This document shows positions 34,386 to 43,173 of a DNA stretch of 64,000 nt, piece after piece. Under the pieces are notes generated by a model. It had not been told where the DNA came from. It was given only the letters and a program-made list of their open reading frames with translations, and made no database searches. This DNA comes from Pseudovibrio brasiliensis. Lineage in GTDB: Bacteria; Pseudomonadota; Alphaproteobacteria; Rhizobiales; Stappiaceae. Made by a program: the position numbers and the translations under genes. The stretch spans positions 854,501 to 918,500 of the forward strand of contig NZ_CP074126.1 of the NCBI RefSeq assembly GCF_018282095.1. The letters are read 5' to 3'. Within the stretch, counting starts at the first letter, position 1, and every line of letters begins with the position of its first letter.

Positions 34386-34462
34386 GCAGACGTAGCTCAG
34401 TTGGTTAGAGCGTCGGATTGTGGCTCCGAAGGTCGGTGGTTCGAATCCACTCGTCTGTACCA
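34386..34462 (+). tRNA. tRNA-His (GTG anticodon)
   Basis: A 77-base cloverleaf folds with acceptor GCAGACG/CGTCTGT (a terminal G:U), D-stem GCTC/GAGC, anticodon stem TCGGA/TCCGA with loop TTGTGGC, and T-arm GGTGG-TTCGAAT-CCACT. CCA is encoded. The discriminator is A73 and there is no G-1:C73 pair, the atypical tRNA-His form known in several alphaproteobacteria. Confidence 0.95.
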
Positions 34463-34544
34463 TCTCTTCTTAAGGCTCCTTAGTGAGATAGTTGAGATCA
34501 TCTGCTTCGCCAGTTCTTTTCCTTAACACTCTGAAAAGACTTTT

Positions 34545-36365
34545 TTATTCCTGTGGCAACTGCTTGGGAATGAGAATGGCATTTGCATTCTTCTCGATTA
34601 TTTCTCCCAGCCAGAATGCGCAATCAGACTGCTCAAATAAACCCTCAAAGTTTGCATCACTACCCGCACCCTGCAACACGTTGAAGTTTGAAGGGTTGCC
34701 GATCTTGGGCCATGTCCAAAGCTTCCAGTCTTTTGAAGGACCTGCTTCAGGTGTTTTGGCAAACTGAGCCCAAAGAGCATTCATTTTCACAGCAAGCGCT
34801 TTGTCTTCTTCCGTCGAGTTTGGGGGCATATTGTTGAAGACAAACGGCAGTTCCGAAGCGTGGCAGGCATTGCCCCACTGGTTTTGCGGGCCGCAAACGT
34901 TATTCACCTTCGGATTTGTTGGGGGCTTCTCCATATTTTCAACGGAGGTCTGCGCGAAGAAGTAAAGCCACGTGTTGTTCGTTGGCTTCTCTCGCTCAAT
35001 GTTTGCGGACATCGTCGGGCAAGCAAAAACAGAGTTGCCAATCAAATTGGAAAGGGCTGTTGCCGGTGTTTTGGGCTGGAGGCCATGAGCAGCTAGTGTT
35101 TGCGCACCATAACCCTCGCGTCCAACAATCAACATCGGATTTTCATAGTCACGTCCGAGGATGCCATTGAACGTAACCGCATTCAGATTGCCAGTTGCGT
35201 CAATGAAGTTGGCGAACAGAACACCTTCATCTTTGTTGAAGCCCAGCATCAAAGGCTTCTCGTTGCCTTTCTCCATCTGCACATTTGGCTGTTCCTTCAG
35301 GAAGCTTCCGTCAATAATTGGCGAAAACGCAATGCTGCCGGGCAGGGCGCTCAAGAATACGCCCTTTTTAAAGAGGTGGTCCTGCAGCAGAGCTTGAGCG
35401 AGAAGAATTTGTCGTGTGGTCGCCTTCTCAAGATCATCCAGCTGAGCCGTCAACGCGCATTCATCTGATTCCGGATTGCGAATGGCAGCACGCAGGCATT
35501 TCAGATAGAAGTAAAACAGATCTCGGCCTTCTTCTTTATTGCGATATTTATACGAGGCCGCGCTGCTCTGCATGATCCCCGCACGAAATAGATCCTTGGA
35601 ACTGTCTGCGCTGAACATATGCAAACCAACTGCCATCGCACCAGAGCTGACGCCAAAGATCGTCACCTGATCAGGATCTCCACCGAATGAGGTGATGTGC
35701 TTCTGCACCCACTTCAGGGCTGTTTGCTGATCCTGAAGGCCATAGTTCCCACCATTAGACGGTTCTTGCCCTGTAATTCCATCTGTCGCCAATGTGCCTA
35801 GGATGCCAAGGCGGAAGTTGACGGTCACCAGAACGATGTTCTGGTCAGCGGAAAAAGATTTGCCGGTGTAAAGCTCAATGATCTCGCCATCAGCAGCATG
35901 ATAGGCCTTATCAGCCCCACCAGCCATGAAACCACCACCATGGAAAAACACCATAACCGGCAGCTTGCTGAGGTTTTTGATGGCATCTGCCGGCGCCCAG
36001 ATGTTCATGTAGAGGCAGTCTTCCTCCCCGCGCAGCTGATCTTTTGGATTCCAGATCGGCTGCGGACAGCGAGCGCCATATTGCAGGGCTTCGTAGCCGT
36101 TGGGCTCGTATTCATCAAATACACTGGAAGGCTGCCAACGCGCAGCTTGTCCGTACTGCACCCCTTTGAAGACACTTAACAGCTGACTGCCACTGTCATC
36201 GGCCTTGCCGCACAGGATTTTCTTGTTACTCAGGGTGATGCAGGGCTGTTCTGGCGGAGCAGGCTGGTCCGGCGCAAAAAGCAGCTGATCATCAGCATTT
36301 GGGCTTTGAGCAAGTGACCCTGTTATTGTGAGAATGCTGAATGCTAGTGCAAGCACCGTTTTCAT
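34545..36365 (-). CDS. Secreted type B carboxylesterase (para-nitrobenzyl esterase-like)
   Basis: The 606-residue alpha/beta hydrolase has a signal peptide (MKTVLALAFSILTITGSLA) and should act in the periplasm or outside. The oxyanion loop is FHGGGFMAGG (about residue 141), the nucleophile elbow is GVSSG with S240, the acid lies in NKDEGVLFA and the histidine in CHASELPFVF. Paired cysteines C101/C117-type (RCPQPIW and EEDCLYM) match the conserved disulfide loop of the family. Substrate is unknown; esters or carbamates are typical. It is monocistronic, divergent from the OmpA-like lipoprotein. Confidence 0.88.
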   Translation of the reverse strand: MKTVLALAFSILTITGSLAQSPNADDQLLFAPDQPAPPEQPCITLSNKKILCGKADDSGSQLLSVFKGVQYGQAARWQPSSVFDEYEPNGYEALQYGARCPQPIWNPKDQLRGEEDCLYMNIWAPADAIKNLSKLPVMVFFHGGGFMAGGADKAYHAADGEIIELYTGKSFSADQNIVLVTVNFRLGILGTLATDGITGQEPSNGGNYGLQDQQTALKWVQKHITSFGGDPDQVTIFGVSSGAMAVGLHMFSADSSKDLFRAGIMQSSAASYKYRNKEEGRDLFYFYLKCLRAAIRNPESDECALTAQLDDLEKATTRQILLAQALLQDHLFKKGVFLSALPGSIAFSPIIDGSFLKEQPNVQMEKGNEKPLMLGFNKDEGVLFANFIDATGNLNAVTFNGILGRDYENPMLIVGREGYGAQTLAAHGLQPKTPATALSNLIGNSVFACPTMSANIEREKPTNNTWLYFFAQTSVENMEKPPTNPKVNNVCGPQNQWGNACHASELPFVFNNMPPNSTEEDKALAVKMNALWAQFAKTPEAGPSKDWKLWTWPKIGNPSNFNVLQGAGSDANFEGLFEQSDCAFWLGEIIEKNANAILIPKQLPQE

Positions 36366-36702
36366 GGAACCCCGCCTTCTTATCTGTTTTGGGCTTCCTC
36401 TAGTGTTCGCCTTTTAGGAAAAAACAGCGTTAAACAGCATGCTTTAAAATGCCTTGCCGAAATTGTGGCAAATTTTTGAGTGTCAAAATGCTTTGTTTAA
36501 TTCATTGATGATTTTTGTGACTGCCATCACAAACCAAAGAAAGTGGCTGTTTTCAGCGATAAATCCGGTGGAATTCAAGGACACTCACCCCTTGAGCACT
36601 TGTATTAGGCGCTCAGTGGCTTTTGATAGGGTTAATGTTCGAAGTGAGGCCAGATTCACAACGATTCATCTGACCCTCAAAATTACGATGTGAGAATTTT
36701 AA
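36366..36702. other. Divergent promoter region, esterase / OmpA-like lipoprotein
   Basis: About 335 bases with the promoters of both genes; no gene or clear operator recognised. Confidence 0.5.
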
Positions 36703-37365
36703 ATGAAAAAACTGATGCACGCCGCGATTGCTATTGTTCTCGGCCTTTCCGTTGCAGCATGTACCACAACCAATCCGTACACTGGTGAGTCCCGCATTTC
36801 CAAAACCGCGGGCGGTGCTGGCCTTGGTGCTGCGACCGGTGCAATCATCGGTGCGATCGCTGGTGGCAAAAGCGCACGCGTTGAAGGTGCTCTCGTTGGC
36901 GCAGCCGCAGGCGGCCTGATCGGTGGCGGTATCGGCAACTACATGGACCGTCAGGAAGCACAGCTTCGTCAGCAGCTCCAGTCCTCTGGCGTTTCCGTAA
37001 CCCGTAACGGCAACCAGATCGTTCTGAACATGCCAAACGATGTGACCTTCGCTGTTGGTCAGGCAACTCTGTCCTCCCGCGCAATGCAAGTCCTCAACAG
37101 TGTTGCTCTGGTTGCGAAAGAGTTCCCGCAGACCCGCCTGAACGTTTACGGTCACACCGACAACACCGGTTCCGCTCAGTTCAACCTGCAGCTTTCCCAG
37201 CGCCGTGCTGATTCCGTCAGCAACTACCTGTTCAACCAGGGCGTCAACGGTGCACGCATCTCTGCAGCTGGTTACGGCCTGACCAGTCCGATTGCTTCCA
37301 ACGCAACCGAAGCTGGCCGCGCACAGAACCGTCGCGTAGAAATCATCCTGTCTCCACTGAACTAA
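36703..37365 (+). CDS. OmpA-family outer membrane lipoprotein with glycine zipper
   Basis: The 220-residue lipoprotein has a lipobox LSVAAC (C20), a glycine-zipper segment (GGAGLGAATGAIIGAIAGG, then GAAAGGLIGGGIG) that may insert in a membrane, and a C-terminal OmpA domain. That domain holds the peptidoglycan-binding motif NVYGHTDNTGS and NRRVEIIL. It should tether the outer membrane to the cell wall, like YiaD/Pal-type proteins. Codon use looks highly biased, suggesting strong expression. A terminator follows 25 bases after the stop. Confidence 0.92.
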   Translation: MKKLMHAAIAIVLGLSVAACTTTNPYTGESRISKTAGGAGLGAATGAIIGAIAGGKSARVEGALVGAAAGGLIGGGIGNYMDRQEAQLRQQLQSSGVSVTRNGNQIVLNMPNDVTFAVGQATLSSRAMQVLNSVALVAKEFPQTRLNVYGHTDNTGSAQFNLQLSQRRADSVSNYLFNQGVNGARISAAGYGLTSPIASNATEAGRAQNRRVEIILSPLN

Positions 37366-37390
37366 TCAATCAGACAGGCAAAAGTTTTAG

Positions 37391-37421
37391 AACGCGGTCC
37401 CTTACCGGGGCCGCGTTTTTT
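37391..37421 (+). terminator. Intrinsic terminator of the OmpA-like lipoprotein gene
   Basis: AACGCGGTCCC pairs with GGGGCCGCGTT around TTACC and runs into TTTTTT. Confidence 0.9.
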
Positions 37422-37456
37422 GTTAGTCTCTCATCGGCAATAGGGGAGGCTCGCAC

Positions 37457-38215
37457 ATGACACAGAACGATCTAGCCGCATCACATTTCCAGAATGCGGG
37501 AGAAGATTACGCGAAGTATCGCCCAACTTATCCTCTTGAGCTTGTCGAGTTTCTAGCTGCGCAGTGTGAGCACCACGAACTTGCAGTGGATGTTGGCTGC
37601 GGAACTGGCCAGTTCAGCGCCTTGATTGCCCGACATTTCCAGCAAGTACTGGCCACCGACGTCAGTGCCTCCCAGATTGAGAATGCAGCACCTGTCCCAA
37701 ACATCGACTTTGCCGTAGAACCCGCAGAGCGGTGCTCAGCGAAAAGCGATAGTGTTGACCTGATCGTTGCCGCACAAGCCGCTCACTGGTTTGATCTGCC
37801 GAGTTTTTATCAGGAAGTCAGACGTATCGCTGTTCCTGGCAGTGTGCTGGCACTTGTCAGCTACGGAGTACTTTCCATAGACAACGCTGAATGCAACGAC
37901 CGCTTCCGCCAGTTTTATTACGATGAAATCGGCCCTTACTGGCCAGCGGAGCGCCAACACGTCGACAACGGCTATGCCAGTTTTGACTTCCCTTTTGAGG
38001 AGCTAAGTTACCCGGCAATGTCCATTGAACGAGATTGGACCCAGGAACAGTTTCTCGGCTACGTCCACACATGGTCATCAATAAAAGCGGCAGCCAAGGA
38101 GGGCAAAGCAAACCTGATGGACAGCTTTGCCGAAGAGCTTGCGGGCCTTTGGGGTGACCCACAAGAACGCCGTAAGATCAGCTGGCCAATCGCAATGCGA
38201 CTGGGCCGTATCTGA
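37457..38215 (+). CDS. Class I SAM-dependent methyltransferase
   Basis: The 252-residue cytosolic protein has the SAM-binding motif I VDVGCGTGQFS (about residue 43), the acidic residue after beta-2 (ATDVSASQ), and motif IV with AAQAAHWFDLPSF. The overall layout, opening with FQNAGEDYAKYRPTYP, is that of the methyltransf_11 group that includes yeast Tmt1-like trans-aconitate methyltransferases. The acceptor is unknown. GGGGAGG precedes the ATG. It is convergent with the MFS exporter gene. Confidence 0.88.
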   Translation: MTQNDLAASHFQNAGEDYAKYRPTYPLELVEFLAAQCEHHELAVDVGCGTGQFSALIARHFQQVLATDVSASQIENAAPVPNIDFAVEPAERCSAKSDSVDLIVAAQAAHWFDLPSFYQEVRRIAVPGSVLALVSYGVLSIDNAECNDRFRQFYYDEIGPYWPAERQHVDNGYASFDFPFEELSYPAMSIERDWTQEQFLGYVHTWSSIKAAAKEGKANLMDSFAEELAGLWGDPQERRKISWPIAMRLGRI

Positions 38216-38228
38216 TCATTGGCAGATG

Positions 38229-39548
38229 TTACATGCTGCTCGGCCACCGAGTGTGTAAGTCGTCAATCTTGAACTCGTGCACGTGGCTCTTGCCCACTTT
38301 GTCGACGCCTTTGGCCCAGTGTGGGTCATTGTCTGGCAGGTCCTCGTGGCTATGGCGCAGCTTTTGCGCATCTTTGCTCGGCCACAACACCGTGGCGGCA
38401 AACACGCTGATCCATGCCAGAGCCGCCATGGAAAGGAAGCTGACCGGAATACCAAAGCTGGAACCAACCCAGCCCGCCAGAGGATATCCAACCAGCCAAC
38501 ACACATGGCTGAGAGCAAACTGACTGGCAAACACAGAAGGCAGATCACTTCCTGTCGCTGACCGCCGCAAAACACGACCTGAGGGTGTCTGTGCTGCAGA
38601 ATAACCCAGCCCCATCAGGAACCAGAGCGGCAACAACTGCGTAAAGCTGCTCAGAAGAAAACCAAAGCTCAGACACACGGCCATCACGCTGGCGCCAAGG
38701 ATCATTACACTCCGGTCTTTGAAGTGTTCCAGCACCTTCGGCAGGCTAAGGGCTGTGATCATGGAACCTGCACCAAAGCAAGCCAGAGCAATGGCAACAT
38801 CATCTGCTTGCAGTCCAAACGTGCCTTGCACGATCACCACGGTGTTCACAATCACCATGGCACCGCCTGCAGCAACCGCCAGATAAACAGCCAGCATGCC
38901 GCGCAGGCGAGGGGTGCTCAGATAAATACGTGTCCCCTGTGTAATCCGCTTTACTGTTCGCTGGTTCTCGGTTGGCTTCAGTTTAGGCAAGGTGACGGAC
39001 ACAACAAGCGCAGCAGAAGCGAGAAAGCCAATCACGGTGCCGCCAAACAACCCATGGAAGTTGATCACCAGCAGCAATCCAGCTGCAATCGTTGGGCTCA
39101 GTAGATTCTCCAGATCATAGGCGAGACGGCTGAGAGAGAGGGCGTTTGTATAGTCCTTCTCTTCTGGCAAAACGTCTGGAATAACCGCCTGAAAGCTGGG
39201 CGTGAACGCAGCAGAAGCCGATTGCAGCACAAAGATGAGCACGTAGATTTGCCAGATCTCAGTCACAAAAGGCAGCGCGAGCGCAACTGCTGCACGGATA
39301 AGGTCCAGACCCACAAGTACTGCACGTCGTGGTAGGCGCTCAACAAAAGCCGCAGCAATGGGAGCCAGCCCAACATAGGCAATCATCTTGATTGCAAAGG
39401 CGGTTCCAAGCACGGAACCAGCTTCATCTCCGGCAATGTTGAACGCCAGCAGGCTCAGCGCGACAGTGGCGAGGCCAGTCCCAAACAGCGCAATAACTTG
39501 GGCAAGAAACAGGTGGCGATAGGTACGGTTCGCGAGTACGGAAAGCAC
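38229..39548 (-). CDS. MFS exporter with His-rich tail, probable nickel/cobalt-type metal efflux (NreB-like)
   Basis: The 439-residue protein has twelve predicted helices and an MFS loop motif after helix 2 (FVERLPRRAVLV). The C-terminal tail is hydrophilic and His/Asp-rich: HSHEDLPDNDPHWAK, then SHVHEFKIDDLHTRWP. This tail, plus the CsoR-family repressor gene just upstream on the same strand, points to heavy-metal efflux like NreB nickel exporters. The start lies 47 bases after the repressor stop, and a G-tract operator-like element sits between. Metal identity is inference. Confidence 0.8.
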   Translation of the reverse strand: MLSVLANRTYRHLFLAQVIALFGTGLATVALSLLAFNIAGDEAGSVLGTAFAIKMIAYVGLAPIAAAFVERLPRRAVLVGLDLIRAAVALALPFVTEIWQIYVLIFVLQSASAAFTPSFQAVIPDVLPEEKDYTNALSLSRLAYDLENLLSPTIAAGLLLVINFHGLFGGTVIGFLASAALVVSVTLPKLKPTENQRTVKRITQGTRIYLSTPRLRGMLAVYLAVAAGGAMVIVNTVVIVQGTFGLQADDVAIALACFGAGSMITALSLPKVLEHFKDRSVMILGASVMAVCLSFGFLLSSFTQLLPLWFLMGLGYSAAQTPSGRVLRRSATGSDLPSVFASQFALSHVCWLVGYPLAGWVGSSFGIPVSFLSMAALAWISVFAATVLWPSKDAQKLRHSHEDLPDNDPHWAKGVDKVGKSHVHEFKIDDLHTRWPSSM

Positions 39549-39586
39549 GCGGAAACTCCTTTGGCTTCTTGTTTTCTTGAGTTGAG

Positions 39587-39602
39587 TATATCCCCCTACA
39601 GG
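39587..39602. promoter_or_regulatory. G-tract operator-like element at the end of the repressor gene
   Basis: TATATCCCCCTACAGG resembles RcnR/FrmR-type operators (a G/C tract flanked by TA-rich ends) and repeats the TATCCCCCTA core found in front of the repressor gene. It overlaps the repressor stop codon and lies about 40 bases upstream of the exporter start. Confidence 0.45.
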
Positions 39603-39874
39603 TAACGGGAGATTGCCTTGAACTCTTCAATCGTTTGCTCGGAATTTGCTTCCGGATTGTCGACAGCATCATCAAGACAATGGTCAAGGTGATCGTAGAT
39701 AAGGGTCTTCTTCGCCTGCATCACAGCTTTCTCAACTGCATGAATTTGTTGAGCTATTTCAACGCAAGGACGACCATCCTCAATCATGTCAATGATCGAG
39801 CGCAGGTGCCCATTGGCGCGTTTCAGGCGGTTAATAATTCCCGGATGGGACTGGTGTGTATGCTTCTCAGTCAT
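39596..39874 (-). CDS. CsoR/RcnR-family metal-sensing repressor
   Basis: The 92-residue all-helical protein is a DUF156 repressor. C37 in GRPCVEIAQQ, H62 in IYDHLDHC and C66 keep the 25- and 4-residue spacing of the Cu(I)-binding Cys-His-Cys set of CsoR. Extra histidines at 5, 7 and 10 and H65 recall RcnR and NreA-like nickel/cobalt sensors. It would bind DNA without metal and release it with metal. It is cotranscribed with an MFS efflux protein, and G-tract elements lie in front of both genes. Confidence 0.88.
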   Translation of the reverse strand: MTEKHTHQSHPGIINRLKRANGHLRSIIDMIEDGRPCVEIAQQIHAVEKAVMQAKKTLIYDHLDHCLDDAVDNPEANSEQTIEEFKAISRYL

Positions 39875-39884
39875 GACTCGCTTG

Positions 39885-39903
39885 TATCCTCCCTAGGGGG
39901 ATA
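39885..39903. promoter_or_regulatory. G-tract near-palindrome overlapping the repressor ribosome binding site
   Basis: TATCCTCCCTAGGGGGATA is an almost perfect palindrome 11-29 bases before the repressor start. On the minus strand it includes the GGGAGGA ribosome binding site. It shares TATCCCCCTA with the element at 39587-39602, consistent with autoregulation. Confidence 0.55.
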
Positions 39904-40099
39904 TTTCAAGACGGCTTCAGATTGCAAAACCGCGGATAAATCATTTCGGTAACCCTTCGTGATATGCTCCGCAGCACAATGAAGGCGGCTATCTGGCGTC
40001 AGGACCACAGAAACGAGGGCTTGGCTGCCAATTCAGAATGCTGAAACTGAATCTGATTGATGGATGTGCGTTGCCAGTTAGGAGCGCCGGGAGAGTGAC

Positions 40100-41062
40100 G
40101 TGCCGGATAATTTTGTTTTTGCAGTGGACACGGATGGCGGCATTGATGATGCCATCGCGCTCATGATGTTGATCGGCGCAGGTAAGAAGATCGACTTCAT
40201 CACAACCACATTTGGCAATGTGGATGTAGAACAAGCCACGCAAAACATTCTGGACACACTAGCCATCTGCAATGCAGACATTCCCGTCCACAAAGGCGCA
40301 TCTGATCCCACCGTTGGTGAACGGATCGATGCCGTTTATGTACATGGTCAAGACGGCTTAGGCGGTGTTGAGCGCCCACAACATCTGCTCAAAGCTTCAG
40401 GTGAAACAGCCCATAACGCGCTGAGAGATGTCCTGCGAAAAGCTGAGCTTGGTGGACCTAAACTCCAGATTCTGACCATTGGGCCGCTGACCAATTTAGC
40501 AGAGGTGCTACGAGAAGAACCGGACCTGGGAGCAGGGATCGACCGCATTTGGACAATGGGCGGCACTTGTCATGGCAGAGGCAACGTCACACCTGCAGCC
40601 GAGTTCAATATTCTATGCGATCCGGAAGCCGCCAAAATGGTGCTTTCGCAAGCAGTTAACACGACCATGATCCCTTGGGAACCTAGCCTTCAGGATGCCC
40701 TCCCGGGGGATGTGGTTGATGGTATCTTTGATCGTCTGGGCGATACGATCCCCGCTAAGTTTGCTGAACATATGTGCGCTTTCATGCGCCAGCGTGGTCA
40801 AACCTGGTACCACGAAGATCTGCTTATCTTGCCTGACCCTCTGGCCGCAGCAGCCCTGTTGGATCCAGAGGTGATTGCCAGAACAATCGTCTGTGGTGTT
40901 CTGGTGGAAACTGGCGGAGAGTTTGCCCGCGGTGCAACTATTCTGGACCATGAGGGCAAAACACAGGCTCCGATCATCGGCATCATGGAGCAAGCTGACC
41001 GTACGAAAATGGAGCGTATTCTGGAAGGTACACTGGCGGCGCTCGCATCACGCCACCAGTGA
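40100..41062 (+). CDS. Inosine/uridine-preferring nucleoside hydrolase
   Basis: The 320-residue enzyme cleaves ribonucleosides to base and ribose. The calcium-binding N-terminal motif reads VDTDGGIDDAIAL, with glycine in place of the usual proline of DTDPG, a variant tolerated in the family. TIGPLTNLAEVL near residue 117 and the substrate-site AAEFNILCDPEAAK near residue 171 are typical. Start is GTG 40100, with GGAGAG upstream. It may work with the nucleoside-type BMP binding protein encoded at 43241-44242. Confidence 0.9.
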   Translation: MPDNFVFAVDTDGGIDDAIALMMLIGAGKKIDFITTTFGNVDVEQATQNILDTLAICNADIPVHKGASDPTVGERIDAVYVHGQDGLGGVERPQHLLKASGETAHNALRDVLRKAELGGPKLQILTIGPLTNLAEVLREEPDLGAGIDRIWTMGGTCHGRGNVTPAAEFNILCDPEAAKMVLSQAVNTTMIPWEPSLQDALPGDVVDGIFDRLGDTIPAKFAEHMCAFMRQRGQTWYHEDLLILPDPLAAAALLDPEVIARTIVCGVLVETGGEFARGATILDHEGKTQAPIIGIMEQADRTKMERILEGTLAALASRHQ

Positions 41063-41067
41063 TATCA

Positions 41068-41664
41068 TCAAAGAAGCAGGGACCATGCAGTGGCTGCAAG
41101 CATCGCAACGGCCATGGCAATCGTAATGCCGCGCATCAAGGTTCCTTCTCCGATCATCTTCAGAATTGAGACCCCAACCATTGCCCACATGCTGTGAGAG
41201 ATCATGCCGCCAATCAGGAACCCGGCGGTCAGGATTGCAGCGTTTTCATAAAGCCCCATGCCATTTGCTGCGAAGAAGCTTGTGAACGCCACAAGGCTCA
41301 TCGCCCATGTTTTTGGGCTGAGGGGATGAATAAGCAAACCTTCCCAGAAGGTTGGCAAGCTGACTTCGCCCTTTGGCTTGATGTTCAGCTGCACGATGCG
41401 CCATGCCAGATAGGTCATGTAAGTCATAGATGCGAACTTGAAGAAAGTGACCAATGGCCCGCCACGAGCCATCAGCTGACCCAGCCCAAAAGCTACGCAC
41501 AGATTCAGCACGAGACTGCCGATCTCCGCCGCAATGATAACCGGAAAGGCGGTGCGATAACCCGCGCTGGCACCAATTGCCATGAAGGTGAGGTTTCCCG
41601 GCCCCGGAGTGCCGGTCATAATGGCTACAAAAATCGCGAAGGCGCTGAGTGTTGCCCAATCCAT
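41068..41664 (-). CDS. LysE-family exporter
   Basis: The 198-residue inner-membrane protein has about six helices and the family motif MTGTPGPGNLTFMAIGASAG near residue 16; a conserved block PLSPKTWAMSLVAF is near residue 112. LysE proteins export amino acids or related molecules. It is divergent from a MocR-type regulator with 82 bases and paired operator sites between the starts, so the regulator probably controls it. The stop faces the nucleoside hydrolase stop only five bases away. Confidence 0.88.
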   Translation of the reverse strand: MDWATLSAFAIFVAIMTGTPGPGNLTFMAIGASAGYRTAFPVIIAAEIGSLVLNLCVAFGLGQLMARGGPLVTFFKFASMTYMTYLAWRIVQLNIKPKGEVSLPTFWEGLLIHPLSPKTWAMSLVAFTSFFAANGMGLYENAAILTAGFLIGGMISHSMWAMVGVSILKMIGEGTLMRGITIAMAVAMLAATAWSLLL

Positions 41665-41680
41665 ATTGTTATTCCAGTCA

Positions 41681-41721
41681 ATTGATACAATCTACACGAT
41701 GTGCTAAATTATTGTATCAAT
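41681..41721. promoter_or_regulatory. Paired ATTG-N3-CAAT sites between lysE and mocR
   Basis: ATTGATACAAT (41681-41691) and ATTGTATCAAT (41711-41721) are exact reverse complements, each itself an ATTG-N3-CAAT palindrome, with centres 30 bases apart (about three helical turns). They fill the divergent promoter of a LysE exporter and a MocR regulator, so binding of the regulator dimer is likely. Confidence 0.75.
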
Positions 41722-41746
41722 CGTATCTATCAATTGCTTTATTGTT

Positions 41747-43168
41747 ATGAATACAATGTGGAAGCCTGATCCAAGTAAGCTCTCAAGCCCAAAATACCTA
41801 AGTATTGCAACGGCTTTGGAACACGACATCCAGACAGGGCGTCTTGTGGAAGGTGATCGCCTGCCGCCGCAACGCGAGCTGGCCTATCAACTCGGTGTGA
41901 CGCTTGGGACAATTACTCGCGCTTATGCGGAGGCAGAGCGCAGGAAACTGGTGCGTGGTGAAACGGGTAGGGGCACGTACATCGCCAAAACCAGCAGCAC
42001 GCACTCTCCGCTCAGTCTGATGCCCAACACTGAAGGTATCCAGAGCTATGATCTTGCACGTAATTTAGGAATGGCTCACCTAAACCCGGATCTGCGCAGC
42101 ATGCTGCGAGAACTGAGTGACGATCCGCTCGTCAACTCCCTCAACGAGTATGGCCCATCAGAGGGGACACCGCAGCACCGTGAGATAGGCGCACACTTCC
42201 TCTCTGAGTTTTATGGTGCACCAGCCATGCCCAATCAAACGCTTGTCACGTGTGGTGCCCAGCACGGCATTCAGATCGCTTTGCAAGCCATGTTCAACCG
42301 CGGAGATGCCATTGCAGTTGATGCAATGATCTACCCTCCCATACTATCTGTCCTGCCAGCTCTGGGGCTTCAGATTGTGCCGATCGATGCGGAGTGTGAT
42401 GTAAACGGCCATATGGGGGCAATGTCTGCCGAGGCGCTAGAGGATGCCTGCAGTAAACACGATATTCGCGGCGTCTTCCTCATTCCGAACGCTCAGAACC
42501 CGACCACCCATACAATGACCAGCAAAGAGCGACAAAGGCTGGCCACCGTCATTGAGAGGCACAATCTCACTGTCATTGAAGACGATCCCTACACGCCTTT
42601 CATCTCACAAAAACAAGAGAGTTTTCTGGAGCTCCTACCAAAAAGCACCGTGCTGATTGGTTCACCGTCCAAGGTTATGTCCGCAGGCCTTCGAACCGGT
42701 TACATCCATGTTCCAAACAACGTCAAAACAGCCTTTGCAAACGCCATTGGCGAAAGCACATGGATGGCTTCTCCACTCAACGTGGAAATCGTTTCCAGAT
42801 GGATCATGGGTGGAGAGCTGCAAGCAACACTGCAAATAAAGCAGGATCTTCTGAAACGACGCTACCATGCCCTCAAGGCGATGTTCCCGGCAGTCACGCT
42901 GCAAGGCGGTGAGGAAAAGCTGTTTACATGGATGCAGCTGCCGGAGCAGCAAAATGCGGAGTTGGTGGAGCAGGCTGCACTTCTGCGTGGGGTAGAGGTT
43001 CTATCCCATCGCCATTTTCAGGCTGCATCTCGCACAGATACCAACGCGCTGCGTATCAGTCTTTCAACCATCGCGCAGGATTCTCATTTTGAGGATGCCA
43101 TATCCCTGCTGAAAGACTCCATAGATCAGCTGGGCAGCAATCAAACACCACGTCCAATGGTCGGCTAG
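41747..43168 (+). CDS. MocR/PdxR-type GntR regulator with aminotransferase domain
   Basis: The 473-residue protein fuses an N-terminal GntR winged helix (about residues 10-85: DRLPPQRELAYQLGVTLGTI) to a class I aminotransferase-like domain. The PLP lysine is in LIGSPSKVMSAGLRTGYI, with NPTTHTMTSKERQ before it and an intact NAQNP block. MocR proteins use PLP or an amino acid as inducer. The divergent LysE gene and the paired palindromes in the shared promoter suggest an amino-acid-responsive efflux system. It ends just before a terminator hairpin that serves the convergent gene. Confidence 0.92.
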   Translation: MNTMWKPDPSKLSSPKYLSIATALEHDIQTGRLVEGDRLPPQRELAYQLGVTLGTITRAYAEAERRKLVRGETGRGTYIAKTSSTHSPLSLMPNTEGIQSYDLARNLGMAHLNPDLRSMLRELSDDPLVNSLNEYGPSEGTPQHREIGAHFLSEFYGAPAMPNQTLVTCGAQHGIQIALQAMFNRGDAIAVDAMIYPPILSVLPALGLQIVPIDAECDVNGHMGAMSAEALEDACSKHDIRGVFLIPNAQNPTTHTMTSKERQRLATVIERHNLTVIEDDPYTPFISQKQESFLELLPKSTVLIGSPSKVMSAGLRTGYIHVPNNVKTAFANAIGESTWMASPLNVEIVSRWIMGGELQATLQIKQDLLKRRYHALKAMFPAVTLQGGEEKLFTWMQLPEQQNAELVEQAALLRGVEVLSHRHFQAASRTDTNALRISLSTIAQDSHFEDAISLLKDSIDQLGSNQTPRPMVG

Positions 43169-43173
43169 GCAAC

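Noticed and set aside
34386-34462. tRNA-His as an integration site
   Set aside because: No integrase gene and no repeat of the tRNA 3' end was noticed nearby.
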